NCBI GenBank assembly: GCA_964412815.1
Contig: CAYPQF010000026.1
Span: forward strand, 248,001-312,000
Length of the DNA stretch: 64,000 nucleotides
Direction: 5' to 3'
DNA from: JAOAFZ01 sp964412815
GTDB lineage: Bacteria > Patescibacteriota > Microgenomatia > UBA1406 > GWC2-37-13
Both the position numbers and the translations under genes were made by a program. Shown here in pieces: positions 34,803 to 43,757 of the stretch (within the stretch, counting starts at the first letter, position 1; each line of letters starts with the position of its first letter). The notes below the pieces were generated by a model that was not told the origin of the DNA, did no database searches, and worked only from the letters and a program-made list of their open reading frames with translations.

Positions 34803-34825
34803 GTATTAGTTACAGTATAGCCTGA

Positions 34826-35911
34826 TTACTCAAGAAAGTCCTTCAGTTTTCGGGCACGGGTCGGATGCTTCAGCTTGCGAATAGCCTTGGCTTCGATCTG
34901 ACGGATACGTTCACGGGTAACCTTAAATTCTTTACCGACTTCTTCCAGTGTCTTTGCTTTGCCATCTTCCAGACCGAATCGCATGATCAGCACTTTCTGT
35001 TCACGGGGTGAGAGCGTTTGCAGCACTTCTCCGATCGCATCTTTCAGCAGCTCACGTGAAACCTTGTCATAGAGCGTTGGCTGGTTTTGATCAGCGATAA
35101 ACTGCTCCAGCGTTGCTTCTTTGTCATCACCGACTGGAGTGGAGAGAGACTTTGGCTGCTGAGAAATCTTGATCAGGTGTTCTACTTCTTCTACAGACAA
35201 CTCCATCTCTTTTGAGATCTCTTTGACATCGGGCTCTTTCCCCAGCTTCTGCATCAGACGACGCTGCGTTTTGTAGAAACGGTTAATCTGATCGACCATG
35301 TGTACCGGAATACGGATAGTACGCGACTGATCGGCAATGGCACGGGTAATGGCCTGACGAATCCACCAGGTGGCATAGGTCGAGAACTTAAATCCACGGC
35401 GCCAATCATACTTTTCAACACCGCGAATCAGCCCACGGTTTCCTTCCTGAATCAGATCAAGGAATGAAAGGCGGCGACCCAGATATTTTTTTGCGATCGA
35501 GACTACCAGACGGAGATTTGCTTTAATCAGCTTTTCTTTTGCTTTCATATCTCCCTTTTCGTATTTCTTTGCCAGCTCTACTTCCTGATCAAACGAAAGG
35601 AGCGGGGTACGTCCGATCTCTTTCAGGTATTTTTTGATCGGATCAAGAGATTCTCCATGCTTTACACCAACCAGCATCTCGAGTTCTTTTTCGATCTCCT
35701 CTGCAGTTTTGTTTACATCGGATTCGTCACGGGTAGAGATTGTTTCGAAGATATCAATTCCCTTTTTAAACGCAGTGTCAAAAAAATCGTCGATGTCATC
35801 AACATGTTTTTCCGGTTCAGTGAACACCATCAGAATATCATCCTGCACCAAAAATCCATCTTCTTCCCCCTGTTTCAATAGATCTTTATATGACTTACTC
35901 ATTTTTTGCAT
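34826..35911 (-). CDS. rpoD: Primary sigma factor RpoD
   Basis: The 361-residue protein is the housekeeping sigma-70 factor. Region 1.2 (DPIKKYLKEIGRTPLL) is followed by region 2 with DLIQEGNRGLIRGVEKY and the -10-reading segment FSTYATWWIRQAI. Region 3 comes next, and region 4 with the helix-turn-helix TLEEVGKEFKVTRERIRQIE. Region 1.1 is short and acidic and the non-conserved insert is missing, so it is compact. It lies 37 bp after dnaG in the same direction but has its own near-consensus promoter overlapping the dnaG stop. Met4 is an alternative start; the first ATG is 7 bp from the -10. Confidence 0.97.
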   Translation of the reverse strand: MQKMSKSYKDLLKQGEEDGFLVQDDILMVFTEPEKHVDDIDDFFDTAFKKGIDIFETISTRDESDVNKTAEEIEKELEMLVGVKHGESLDPIKKYLKEIGRTPLLSFDQEVELAKKYEKGDMKAKEKLIKANLRLVVSIAKKYLGRRLSFLDLIQEGNRGLIRGVEKYDWRRGFKFSTYATWWIRQAITRAIADQSRTIRIPVHMVDQINRFYKTQRRLMQKLGKEPDVKEISKEMELSVEEVEHLIKISQQPKSLSTPVGDDKEATLEQFIADQNQPTLYDKVSRELLKDAIGEVLQTLSPREQKVLIMRFGLEDGKAKTLEEVGKEFKVTRERIRQIEAKAIRKLKHPTRARKLKDFLE

Positions 35912-35918
35912 AGTGTAA

Positions 35919-35947
35919 ATTGTATAATTTTTTTCCCTATATGTCCA
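35919..35947 (-). promoter_or_regulatory. Leaderless promoter of rpoD
   Basis: On the minus strand TGGACA (35942-35947), a 17-bp spacer and TACAAT (35919-35924) lie 7 bp before the rpoD ATG. The -35 lies within the 6 bp just beyond the dnaG stop region, so rpoD can be transcribed separately from dnaG. Confidence 0.65.
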
Positions 35948-35948
35948 G

Positions 35949-37715
35949 CTATGTAGACTGTAGCCGCTTTAATTTATTCAGACGGATGCGTTCCGTGCTA
36001 ATAACCATACTAAGCTTGTCAGCTTCGGCTTCGTCAAGGGATTTGAGTTTTTCGAACAGTTTCTTTAAGAGTTTTTCTTTTATACTTATTGCAAGACGCA
36101 ATGGATCTTCGTGTTCGATTACCTGCTTATCGAGCAGCGTATATACTAATTCGTCGAACATTGGATGTAATTCCTTCGCGAGAGAGTGAATAAAGGCGGT
36201 TTCCGTATACTCAGTATTGCTCTTCTTAAACTCAATAAACGCTGTCGCAATCTTCTGAAGTGCGGGCAACGTAAAATCTTCTGGTTTGATTACACTAAAA
36301 ATCGATTCGGCTGCATAGAATGGATTTTCACTCTGGAACAGATAGGAGAGCAGATATTTTTGGTTTTGATCGATCGGATCTACGGTCTCGCGAGACTGTT
36401 GAATCGTCTGAATTAAGCGGGCCTTGGAGCTGGTTCGTTCATAGGTCTCAATTTCGAGCTTAATAGCTTCGACCGGTGTTTCCACTGCCTCGGAGAGCTT
36501 CTTAATGTAATGTTCCCGGACAATCATATTCTTCATGGAGTGCAAAAACGGGAGCAGTTCATTTACGATATTCTTTTTACTAAACGGTGACTCATCCGGA
36601 TACTTCTCTACAACAGTGGTCAAGATAAAGTCATACGCCGGAATAACCTGCTTAAGTGCCTCTTTAAAACCCGCTTCGTTCGTGCGTACTGCCTCATCCG
36701 GATCTTTTCCATCCGGCACTTTGAGTACGTAAATCTCCAGATCAAACTCTTCTGCTTCCCGGACTGCCCGGATAACGGCATCGTTACCCGCAGCGTCAGC
36801 ATCGAGACTCAAAATAATCTTTGCCGCATACCGCTTTAAGATTCGGAGATGATCTTTCGTGACAGAAGATCCCTTAATTGCTACCAGATTATCAACTCCA
36901 TGCTGATACGGCATAATCACGTCAAATTCCCCCTCAACCAGAATAACGGAGTTTTTTTTGCGAATGTTGTCTTTGGTTATGTGAATACCGTACAAACTCT
37001 CGCGCTTATGATAGATCTCGGTTTCGGAGATATTAATATACTTCGGTTCACCTTCTTTGTTTTGCAGCAGTCGACCGGAAAACCCGATAATATTGTCCCG
37101 GATGTCTTTAATCGGAAACACCAGGCGACCCCGGAAGCGGTCGTAGTACGTACCCCGTGAGCTTTTTACACAGAGACCGGTCCGGGCAATATCGTGTTCG
37201 GAGAATTTTTTAGCTTTTAAAAATTTGCTAAGAGATTCCCATGATTCCGGAGCATAGCCTATCTGAAAGGTCTCAACAATCTTATCGTTCAGTCCCCTGT
37301 TTTTCAGGTATTCACGGGCTTTTTCCCCATAGGTGGTTTTATGCAGGATATGCTGGTAATACTGCATAGCCATGGAATTTATCTTGAACAAAATATCTTT
37401 CTTTTCCCATTCCTGATCCTTGATGGCATTCTTTTCCAATGGAATACCGGTTTTAATGGAAAGCTCCTGCAGCGCTTCATAGAAGCTGATATTTTCCCAC
37501 TTCATCAAAAACGAAATTACATCTCCGCCCTCGTGGCACGCTCCAAAGCAGTACCACATATCACGATCAGGAGAGACCACAAACGACGGCGACTTCTCCT
37601 GGTGAAACGGACACAGACCTGTAAAATGTCGTCCCGCTTTCTTAAGCGATGTATATTGTCCGATAAACTCCACGATGTCTATTTTGCTTTTTATTGCGGC
37701 AACAGTGTTATCCAT
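35949..37715 (-). CDS. dnaG: DNA primase DnaG
   Basis: The 588-residue primase makes RNA primers for replication. The N-terminal CHC2 zinc-binding domain reads CPFHQEKSPSF and then CFGACHEGGDV, with a slightly altered last Cys spacing. The TOPRIM catalytic core includes VEGEFDVI (catalytic Glu) and LSLDADAAGNDA (DxD). The C-terminal DnaB-interaction part is helical. It precedes rpoD, the usual dnaG-rpoD pairing of the macromolecular-synthesis operon, but rpsU is absent. It is divergent from a PilM-like gene 73 bp away. Confidence 0.96.
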   Translation of the reverse strand: MDNTVAAIKSKIDIVEFIGQYTSLKKAGRHFTGLCPFHQEKSPSFVVSPDRDMWYCFGACHEGGDVISFLMKWENISFYEALQELSIKTGIPLEKNAIKDQEWEKKDILFKINSMAMQYYQHILHKTTYGEKAREYLKNRGLNDKIVETFQIGYAPESWESLSKFLKAKKFSEHDIARTGLCVKSSRGTYYDRFRGRLVFPIKDIRDNIIGFSGRLLQNKEGEPKYINISETEIYHKRESLYGIHITKDNIRKKNSVILVEGEFDVIMPYQHGVDNLVAIKGSSVTKDHLRILKRYAAKIILSLDADAAGNDAVIRAVREAEEFDLEIYVLKVPDGKDPDEAVRTNEAGFKEALKQVIPAYDFILTTVVEKYPDESPFSKKNIVNELLPFLHSMKNMIVREHYIKKLSEAVETPVEAIKLEIETYERTSSKARLIQTIQQSRETVDPIDQNQKYLLSYLFQSENPFYAAESIFSVIKPEDFTLPALQKIATAFIEFKKSNTEYTETAFIHSLAKELHPMFDELVYTLLDKQVIEHEDPLRLAISIKEKLLKKLFEKLKSLDEAEADKLSMVISTERIRLNKLKRLQST

Positions 37716-37751
37716 ATCTTATACAAAACGAAAATCACATGCGTTTAATAC

Positions 37752-37781
37752 TTGCGTTCTTCGTAACATTCCTATTATAAT
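37752..37781 (+). promoter_or_regulatory. Leaderless promoter of the PilM-like/LytR_C gene
   Basis: TTGCGT (37752-37757), an 18-bp spacer and TATAAT (37776-37781) precede the ATG at 37789 by 7 bp. An ATG at 37780 overlaps the -10 itself and so cannot be the main start. Confidence 0.6.
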
Positions 37782-37788
37782 GATTTCA

Positions 37789-39252
37789 ATGATCTACCTT
37801 TTACTGAATGAGAACCAGATTAAGATACTATATCTGAAAAAGACCCTCCTGGGTCACTATGATATCGTATTTTACGAGAAAAAGTATCAGATGAGTTTCC
37901 TGAAAAATGGACAGCTTATCAATCCTGATCTTACTGCATCAGCTATAAAGGAAGCATTAACCCTGGTTTCAGAGCAGAAAATAAAAGACCGTGATGTGAC
38001 TCTGATCCTTCCTCAGGACAGCTTTGAGTTTCTGCGTACGGAAGTCCCGCAGGATATGGCACCAGTCGTTCTGGCAACGTATATTCGCGAAAAAGCCCGT
38101 GCACAGTTGACCGTAGATCTGGAGAACTGCTACTACGACCACATGGTGCTCGAGTCCGAAGATAAGCGCCAGATGACGTTCTATGCGCTTGATAACGATA
38201 TCTATAACAAGTTTCTGGAACCGTTTAATCTGCTTGATCTAAAGGTTAAGAATGTAATCCCTGAGACACTCTCCTACTTTAAATTGTTTGAAAAGACACT
38301 GAGAAAGGAAAAGAAGGAAAACATATTTTATGTTTCTTATGACGGCAATACCGTTCAGGGATATGTCTACGATTCGTTTGGGCTCCTCGAATCAACGAAA
38401 TGGAAAAAAGAACTGAAAGAAAAAGATGATATCGAAGATGTGCTGAAAGCAAAAGCGGTTGATCTGGAAAAGAAAGGTATCAAACTTAACCGGCTGATTC
38501 TCTCCGGAGAGGAGTCAGAAAACATCCGTCAGGATACCTTTACGAAAAATGTCGGCGTCTGGACCAATCCGCTCAAGCGCATCATGCCGCACTTTTATGC
38601 AGATTACCTCAAGATGTTTACTACCCAGAACAATAAGACGATCCCGTATCTCCAGTTTGATGCCTGTATCGGTGGCTTTATTCTGGCAAATGAAAATCGT
38701 GATTTCTCAATGTTCAAGCGAAAGCCGAACGATTACAGTTATAAATCGTATAAGGCACAACACTTTACCTTTCCCTGGAAACTGATCGGACTCTTTGTAC
38801 TAGCCTTTGCACTCACTACGGCCGCTATCTTTGGATTGTCCCGTCTAAACCTGGGCTCAATAAATCTGAGTGCGATGACCGCGAGACTCAGTTTTGCACA
38901 GCCGACACCGACTCCGGAACCAACCGCAGTTCCCACTAATACCCCAACCCCGACACCCGAACCTGATCGTGAAAGTCTCCGGGTAAAGGTACTGAACGGC
39001 TCAGGAACAGCCGGTAAAGCCAGTGAAGTAAAGACTATTCTGAGTGAAGCAGGCTATACCGATATTCTGACCGGAAACGCAGATTCGTTTGATTACGAAA
39101 AAACTGAAATTCAATTAAAAGAAGAGTCTGCTGCTTACTTTGATGTACTCAAGGCCGATCTGCAGGAATATGCACAGGTTGTGCAGGGAGATCCATTAGA
39201 CGAAGATGAAGCAGCTGATGCCGTGGTCATAATCGGTTCAGACTTTGAGTAA
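37789..39252 (+). CDS. PilM/GspL-like protein fused to a LytR_C domain
   Basis: From 37789 the protein is 487 residues. The N-terminal 320 residues resemble the actin-like PilM/GspL fold of type IV pilus and secretion systems (VTLILPQDSFEFLRTEVPQ near 70; FYVSYDGNTVQGYVY near 180). A membrane helix follows (about 331-352). Then comes a Pro/Thr-rich linker (about 372-392) and a LytR_C domain (about 395-450, VKVLNGSGTAGKASEV, with acidic tail). LytR_C domains occur on cell-wall-associated proteins. The actin-like part would be cytoplasmic and LytR_C external, so the protein could link an internal assembly to the wall. No other pilus genes are in the window. Confidence 0.72.
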   Translation: MIYLLLNENQIKILYLKKTLLGHYDIVFYEKKYQMSFLKNGQLINPDLTASAIKEALTLVSEQKIKDRDVTLILPQDSFEFLRTEVPQDMAPVVLATYIREKARAQLTVDLENCYYDHMVLESEDKRQMTFYALDNDIYNKFLEPFNLLDLKVKNVIPETLSYFKLFEKTLRKEKKENIFYVSYDGNTVQGYVYDSFGLLESTKWKKELKEKDDIEDVLKAKAVDLEKKGIKLNRLILSGEESENIRQDTFTKNVGVWTNPLKRIMPHFYADYLKMFTTQNNKTIPYLQFDACIGGFILANENRDFSMFKRKPNDYSYKSYKAQHFTFPWKLIGLFVLAFALTTAAIFGLSRLNLGSINLSAMTARLSFAQPTPTPEPTAVPTNTPTPTPEPDRESLRVKVLNGSGTAGKASEVKTILSEAGYTDILTGNADSFDYEKTEIQLKEESAAYFDVLKADLQEYAQVVQGDPLDEDEAADAVVIIGSDFE

Positions 39253-39277
39253 TAGTTCTTCCAGTCCGCTCTTCTGC

Positions 39278-39283
39278 TATAAT
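39278..39283 (+). promoter_or_regulatory. -10 box of prfB
   Basis: TATAAT ends 8 bp before the prfB ATG, giving at most a few nucleotides of leader. No good -35 is seen. Confidence 0.45.
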
Positions 39284-39291
39284 AGACCCTT

Positions 39292-40302
39292 ATGGAAAAC
39301 CAGGAAGAACTGCGTAGCAAGCTCGATAATATTCTTACCCGTGTAAATCTTGATGAAAAGAAAGCGGAATTGTCTGATTTGGAAAAGCAGACGTTCGAAG
39401 CTGAATTCTGGGCAGATCCTCAAAACTCCTCTGAAGTAATGAAAAAAATCTCCGATCTCAAAAAAGAAATTGACGACGTCGAGATGATGCAACTACTGGT
39501 AGAAGAAGGAGAATGGGCAGAAGCTGAAAAGATGATTAACAAATATGAAGTACTGCTCTTTCTCTCCGGAACATATGACAAAAGTAATGCAATCTTCTCA
39601 ATTCACGCCGGAGCCGGAGGAACCGAAGCAATGGACTGGAGCTCCATGCTGTTTCGCATGTACACCCGCTATTTTGAGTGGAAAGGCTGGAGTTTTGAGA
39701 TAGTTGATGAGATTCCCGGCGAAGAAGCAGGTATCAAAAGTGTCACATTGCATGTTAAAGGACGGTTTGCATACGGTCTGCTCAAGGGAGAAGCAGGTAC
39801 CCACCGTCTGGTACGGCAGTCGCCATTTAACGCCGATGGCCTGCGCCAGACCTCGTTCTCGCTGGTCGAAGTCATGCCATTGCTGGAAAAGGTTGATATC
39901 GATGTCAAGGAAGAAGACCTTGAGTGGCAGTTTTACCGTTCCGGAGGAGCCGGTGGCCAGAACGTGAATAAGGTTTCGTCTGCCGTCCGCCTGACCCACG
40001 TCCCTACCGGAATCGTAGTAACCTGTCAGACTGAACGCCAACAGGGTCAGAATCGTGAAAATGCTCTTAAACTGCTCCGTGCCAAACTCTGGCAAATGGA
40101 AGAAGAAAAGAAAGCCAAAGAGATCTCTGCTTTTAAGACAGACAAATACGCCTCATGGGGTCAACAAATCCGCTCCTATGTCCTGCATCCGTACAAACTG
40201 GTCAAAGATACTCGTACCGATTACGAATCCAGTCAGGCGGAAACGGTACTTGACGGTGATCTGGACGGGTTTATCGAAGCCTTCCTGCGCTATCAGAAAT
40301 AA
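39292..40302 (+). CDS. prfB: Peptide chain release factor 2
   Basis: The 336-residue factor ends translation at UAA and UGA. It has the RF2-specific tripeptide SPF (in RQSPFNADG) and the catalytic GGQ loop (SGGAGGQNVNKV) that triggers peptidyl-tRNA hydrolysis. The N-terminal helical domain is shortened compared with E. coli RF2 (365 residues). The reading frame is continuous from the ATG: there is no in-frame UGA and no internal frameshift site. It precedes ftsE/ftsX with a small membrane protein between, a frequent order in bacteria. Its presence supports UGA being a stop here. Confidence 0.96.
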   Translation: MENQEELRSKLDNILTRVNLDEKKAELSDLEKQTFEAEFWADPQNSSEVMKKISDLKKEIDDVEMMQLLVEEGEWAEAEKMINKYEVLLFLSGTYDKSNAIFSIHAGAGGTEAMDWSSMLFRMYTRYFEWKGWSFEIVDEIPGEEAGIKSVTLHVKGRFAYGLLKGEAGTHRLVRQSPFNADGLRQTSFSLVEVMPLLEKVDIDVKEEDLEWQFYRSGGAGGQNVNKVSSAVRLTHVPTGIVVTCQTERQQGQNRENALKLLRAKLWQMEEEKKAKEISAFKTDKYASWGQQIRSYVLHPYKLVKDTRTDYESSQAETVLDGDLDGFIEAFLRYQK

Positions 40303-40307
40303 AAAAC

Positions 40308-40336
40308 TTGCAATCATGTTTTTGGCCTGATATCCT
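40308..40336 (+). promoter_or_regulatory. Leaderless promoter upstream of the ftsEX operon
   Basis: TTGCAA (40308-40313), a 17-bp spacer and TATCCT (40331-40336) end 7 bp before the ATG at 40344. This would start transcription of the small membrane protein, ftsE and ftsX. Confidence 0.55.
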
Positions 40337-40343
40337 TACCTAT

Positions 40344-40799
40344 ATGGCAAAATCTCATGATCACATGATTCACAACATGTCAAAAGACACAAACAAAATG
40401 CCAGTTGGACTGGTCGTACTTATCGTTGTACTCTGTCTTGCACTCGGCACACTCACCGGCTTTATTTCTTCGCGCGTGTTCGGAAATGGCGGTACAAAAA
40501 CAGTCGCAACCTCGGAAGAAGTTGAGACAACCGCAGACGGCACCCCAAAATCAGCAGGGGTAAAAGACACTGCAGTATTTAAAGATTCTGCAGAAGGCAA
40601 GCTGGTTGAAGGTGGATTCGAAGGTGAAGGAAGTTTCCATTTACAGCGCCCCGGCGGTGAAACTCAAAATGTCTATCTTACTTCAACAACGGTAGATCTT
40701 TCCCAATTTGTGGGTAAAGAAGTAAAAGTACTTGGAAAAACCTTTGATTCAGAAAAGGTGGGATGGTTGATGGACGTCGGCTATGTCGAGGTCAAATAA
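40344..40799 (+). CDS. Small single-pass membrane protein of the prfB-ftsEX locus
   Basis: From the ATG at 40344 the protein is 151 residues. It has one helix (VGLVVLIVVLCLALGTLTGF, about 22-41), an extracytoplasmic polar linker and a compact beta-rich domain ending LMDVGYVEVK. The FEGEGSFHLQRPGGETQNVY core followed by VDLSQFVGKEVKV looks like a small OB-fold. I recall similar proteins in Microgenomates next to prfB and ftsE, but have not verified this. The start is set by the promoter 7 bp upstream. Its position before ftsE suggests a division- or wall-related role. Confidence 0.65.
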   Translation: MAKSHDHMIHNMSKDTNKMPVGLVVLIVVLCLALGTLTGFISSRVFGNGGTKTVATSEEVETTADGTPKSAGVKDTAVFKDSAEGKLVEGGFEGEGSFHLQRPGGETQNVYLTSTTVDLSQFVGKEVKVLGKTFDSEKVGWLMDVGYVEVK

Positions 40800-40822
40800 T
40801 TACCAGATTTACGTTCGGCTTC

Positions 40823-41500
40823 ATGATAACGTTTGATCAGGTTTCTCTTTCTTTCCCGCTCGGAAATACCGCACTGGAGAACGTTTCGTTCGAGATTGCT
40901 GACAATGAGTTTGTATTTCTAGTTGGAAAATCGGGAGCCGGAAAAACTACAATCCTAAAACTGCTTCTTCATGAGTACGCTCCAACCAGCGGGTCTATTA
41001 TCGTAGACGATCTTGATATCTCGAAACGAAGACTCAAAAACAGACATACATACCGCCAGCGTATCGGGGTTGTGTTTCAGGATTTTAAGATTCTGTATGA
41101 TAAAAACGTTTTTGAAAATATCGCGATCGGTCTTCAGGTAAAAGGATATCATGAAAGTGAAATTCGAGACGAAGTATTCCAGGCGCTCCAACTGGTCGGT
41201 CTACCTAAAAAAGAGTTTGTCTTTCCGGCTCAACTCTCTGCCGGAGAGCTGCAACGGGTAGCTATTGCGCGAGCAATCATTGGAAACCGTGATATCATCC
41301 TTGCTGATGAACCGACCGGCAACCTCGATCCAAAAACAACCTGGGAAGTAATGAAGATCTTTAAAAAGATTGCAGAAAAAAAGACAATTCTCTTTGCAAC
41401 GCATAACTCAGATATTGTAAACAGTTTTAGAAAGCGTGTCCTGGTAATGAAAGACGGGGCATTAATCAAAGATATCAGGAAAGGAGGATACGATCTATGA
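40823..41500 (+). CDS. ftsE: Cell-division ATP-binding protein FtsE
   Basis: From the ATG at 40823 the protein is 225 residues. It has Walker A GKSGAGKTT, signature LSAGELQRVAIARA, Walker B IILADEP and the H-loop (FATHNSD). The phrase GVVFQDFKILYDKNVFENIAI is specific to FtsE rather than other MacB-type ATPases. With FtsX it forms a complex that couples ATP hydrolysis to activation of a wall hydrolase at the division site. It overlaps ftsX by 4 bp. An upstream in-frame ATG at 40763 lies inside the previous gene. Confidence 0.95.
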   Translation: MITFDQVSLSFPLGNTALENVSFEIADNEFVFLVGKSGAGKTTILKLLLHEYAPTSGSIIVDDLDISKRRLKNRHTYRQRIGVVFQDFKILYDKNVFENIAIGLQVKGYHESEIRDEVFQALQLVGLPKKEFVFPAQLSAGELQRVAIARAIIGNRDIILADEPTGNLDPKTTWEVMKIFKKIAEKKTILFATHNSDIVNSFRKRVLVMKDGALIKDIRKGGYDL

Positions 41501-42393
41501 GCAGAACTCTCCAGTCACTCAAACGTACTCCCTATCAAACCGCAGCAGCGCTTCTGGTATTGTATTTCACACTCTTTCTGATCGGAATTCTGATGATCTC
41601 CATGACTTTCCTCTACGGACTACTTAAGTATGTCGAAGGCCAGCCACAGGTTACTGTATACTTCCAGGTTGATACCCAGGAGTCTGAAATTCTTCAGATT
41701 CAGCAGGAACTGGAAGGATCGGAAAAGGTCTCCAGTACCGAATATATCTCGAAAGAAAAGGCATATGAAATTTATAAAGAACTCACCAAGGACAATACGC
41801 TCCTGCTTGAGATGACTTCGAAAGAGATTCTTCCCGCATCACTGGAGATTTATGCGACCGACCCCGAGTATCTGGTAGAGATCGCGGATTCGCTCCGAGA
41901 ACGACAGGGAGTTGACGAAGTTCAGTTCCAGGAAATTATTGTTGACCGCCTGTTGACTCTTACCAATGCAGTCAGGAACGCAACACTCATCTTATGTGCA
42001 TTCCTGATTTTGATGGCAACCATTGTCATTATCGCGACAACATCGTTTAAGATTGCACTTCGAAAAGAAGAGATCGAGATACTGCAACTACTGGGCGCCA
42101 GTAATTTCTTTATCACCAAACCATACCTAAAAGAAGGATTTGTGATGGGATTCTTTGCCTCACTGCTCTCAACATTTTCCTTAATCGGACTTATTCTGTT
42201 TGTAAATCCCCTGTTACAAGGGTATCTGCGCGGGATTCCGGCAATCAACTATACCTTTTTTGATGCGGTCACCCTTCAGATCTGGCCCTTTAATGTACTC
42301 TTTTTTGCACTCGCGTTTGCTATCACTGCGATATTCGGTATCGGGATTGGATTATTTGCAAACATGCTTGCTTCGCGACGATACCTTTCTTGA
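41497..42393 (+). CDS. ftsX: Cell-division protein FtsX
   Basis: The 298-residue protein has the FtsX layout: a cytoplasmic N-terminus, helix one (about 18-45), and an extracytoplasmic domain (about 46-155) that in other bacteria recruits EnvC or PcsB. Three further helices frame the KEEIEILQLLGASNFFI coupling motif. It overlaps ftsE by 4 bp and has a strong Shine-Dalgarno (AAAGGAGGA) before its ATG. A coiled-coil peptidase gene follows 31 bp downstream and is the natural candidate partner. Confidence 0.94.
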   Translation: MSRTLQSLKRTPYQTAAALLVLYFTLFLIGILMISMTFLYGLLKYVEGQPQVTVYFQVDTQESEILQIQQELEGSEKVSSTEYISKEKAYEIYKELTKDNTLLLEMTSKEILPASLEIYATDPEYLVEIADSLRERQGVDEVQFQEIIVDRLLTLTNAVRNATLILCAFLILMATIVIIATTSFKIALRKEEIEILQLLGASNFFITKPYLKEGFVMGFFASLLSTFSLIGLILFVNPLLQGYLRGIPAINYTFFDAVTLQIWPFNVLFFALAFAITAIFGIGIGLFANMLASRRYLS

Positions 42394-42418
42394 TTTTCCC
42401 ATAATCAAAAAGTAGAAT
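42390..42418 (+). promoter_or_regulatory. Leaderless promoter of the coiled-coil peptidase
   Basis: TTGATT (42390-42395), a 17-bp spacer and TAGAAT (42413-42418) end 6 bp before the ATG at 42425. The -35 includes the last codon and stop of ftsX. Confidence 0.6.
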
Positions 42419-42424
42419 GATCGT

Positions 42425-43681
42425 ATGACGAAAAAGTTACTCAGCCTTAGTTTAGTCTTCCTTATTCTCTTTTTCTCCTCATATAGTGTATTCGGACAAG
42501 ATGAATCAGGAGAATCAACCCCCGAACCAACACGAGCAGCAGCAGAATCATCTCCATCGTCTTCTTCAGACAAAGCCTCCTGGGAAGAAAAAAAACGGGA
42601 AGCAGAACGAAAGCTCGAAGAAACGCTGAAACAGAAAAATACATTGTCTTCCCAGATCGAGTATATGGACACTCAGATCTATCTGACCAAACTTCAGACA
42701 GAACAGACCGAGACAAAGATTGATGAAACACAAAAGGAAATAGATACCCTCGGTACCCGTATCGAAGGGCTGGACTCCTCTCTGGACGATCTCTCCAGAA
42801 CACTATTGAATCGTGTAGCCGACAATTACAAGCAGCGAAGTGTTTCTCTGATAGAGTATCTGCTGGATAGCCAGAACGCCAATGACTTTTTCGGCAAGAT
42901 GAAGTATCAAAAAACTGCCCAAGAAAATAACCAGAAGCTTCTTTTCCAGGTTCAGCAAACTAAGTCAAATTTTCAGGAGCAAAAGAAACTGCGTGAACGG
43001 AAAAAAGAAGAGCTTGCTTCACTACAAGAGACATTACAACTGCAACAGACAGAATTGACCCGCCAGCAAGAATCGAAAGAACAGCTTCTTGCGGTAACTC
43101 AGAGTGATGAAGCCACCTACCGTAACCTGATCGCGGAAGCTGAACGACAGATAGCATCGTTTAAGTCGTTCGTAGTCAGTTCGGGTGTAAACACCATCTC
43201 AGCTGGAGCATTGGGCACAGGAGAGGGAGGATGGTATCTGTCTCAACGTGATGAACGCTGGGCAGGTGTCACCATGGGAACCTCCAGTGAAACTGTCTTA
43301 AATGTTGGATGTTTTATAACCAGTATTGCGATGGTATTCCGTTTTTATGGATATGATATGACACCGGTCACACTGGCGAATAACACCAGCTTGTTTGTTC
43401 CCCGAACAGCGTATACCTACCATCCCTCACGCTTCAACGGCGGCTGGCCCGGAGGTAAGAATTACAAAAATATCAGTGCAGGAGAAGTTGCTTCGTACTT
43501 GAGTCGCGGTGTACCAGTAATTGCTAACGTCTATGCCTCAGCTGCTATCGGAGGAGAACATTACATCGTTTTGAAAAAAATTGACGGAAACTCATACATC
43601 ATGAACGATCCCATCTTCGGTCCGGATAAAAAAGTCTCAGACTACTATACCCTAAAGGGTATCTACGGAGTATTTGAATAA
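42425..43681 (+). CDS. Secreted coiled-coil protein with C39-like peptidase domain
   Basis: The 418-residue protein has a signal peptide (LLSLSLVFLILFFSSYSVFG), a low-complexity Glu/Pro/Ser stretch, then a long coiled coil (about 55-255) like that of EnvC and PcsB. The C-terminal domain (about 275-418) resembles peptidase C39-like family 2: WYLSQRDERWAG, VLNVGCFITSIAMVF with candidate nucleophile Cys296, GGEHYIVLKK with His379 and MNDPIFG with Asp395. EnvC and PcsB are activated by FtsEX through the coiled coil. Here the gene directly follows ftsX, so it is the likely FtsEX-controlled wall peptidase. Substrate not shown by sequence. Confidence 0.85.
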   Translation: MTKKLLSLSLVFLILFFSSYSVFGQDESGESTPEPTRAAAESSPSSSSDKASWEEKKREAERKLEETLKQKNTLSSQIEYMDTQIYLTKLQTEQTETKIDETQKEIDTLGTRIEGLDSSLDDLSRTLLNRVADNYKQRSVSLIEYLLDSQNANDFFGKMKYQKTAQENNQKLLFQVQQTKSNFQEQKKLRERKKEELASLQETLQLQQTELTRQQESKEQLLAVTQSDEATYRNLIAEAERQIASFKSFVVSSGVNTISAGALGTGEGGWYLSQRDERWAGVTMGTSSETVLNVGCFITSIAMVFRFYGYDMTPVTLANNTSLFVPRTAYTYHPSRFNGGWPGGKNYKNISAGEVASYLSRGVPVIANVYASAAIGGEHYIVLKKIDGNSYIMNDPIFGPDKKVSDYYTLKGIYGVFE

Positions 43682-43720
43682 TCTTTCTTAATTTGTCAAA
43701 TTACCTGACACCTTTTTCTG

Positions 43721-43748
43721 TTGAATTTATTGTTTTATTTTATACAAT
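43721..43748 (+). promoter_or_regulatory. Promoter of the surface-protein operon
   Basis: TTGAAT (43721-43726), a 16-bp spacer and TACAAT (43743-43748) lie 9 bp before the ATG at 43758. The leader would be at most 2-3 nt. Confidence 0.5.
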
Positions 43749-43757
43749 TACACATAT

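Noticed and set aside
39292..40302. Programmed frameshift in prfB
   Set aside because: The reading frame is continuous from the ATG and contains no internal UGA.
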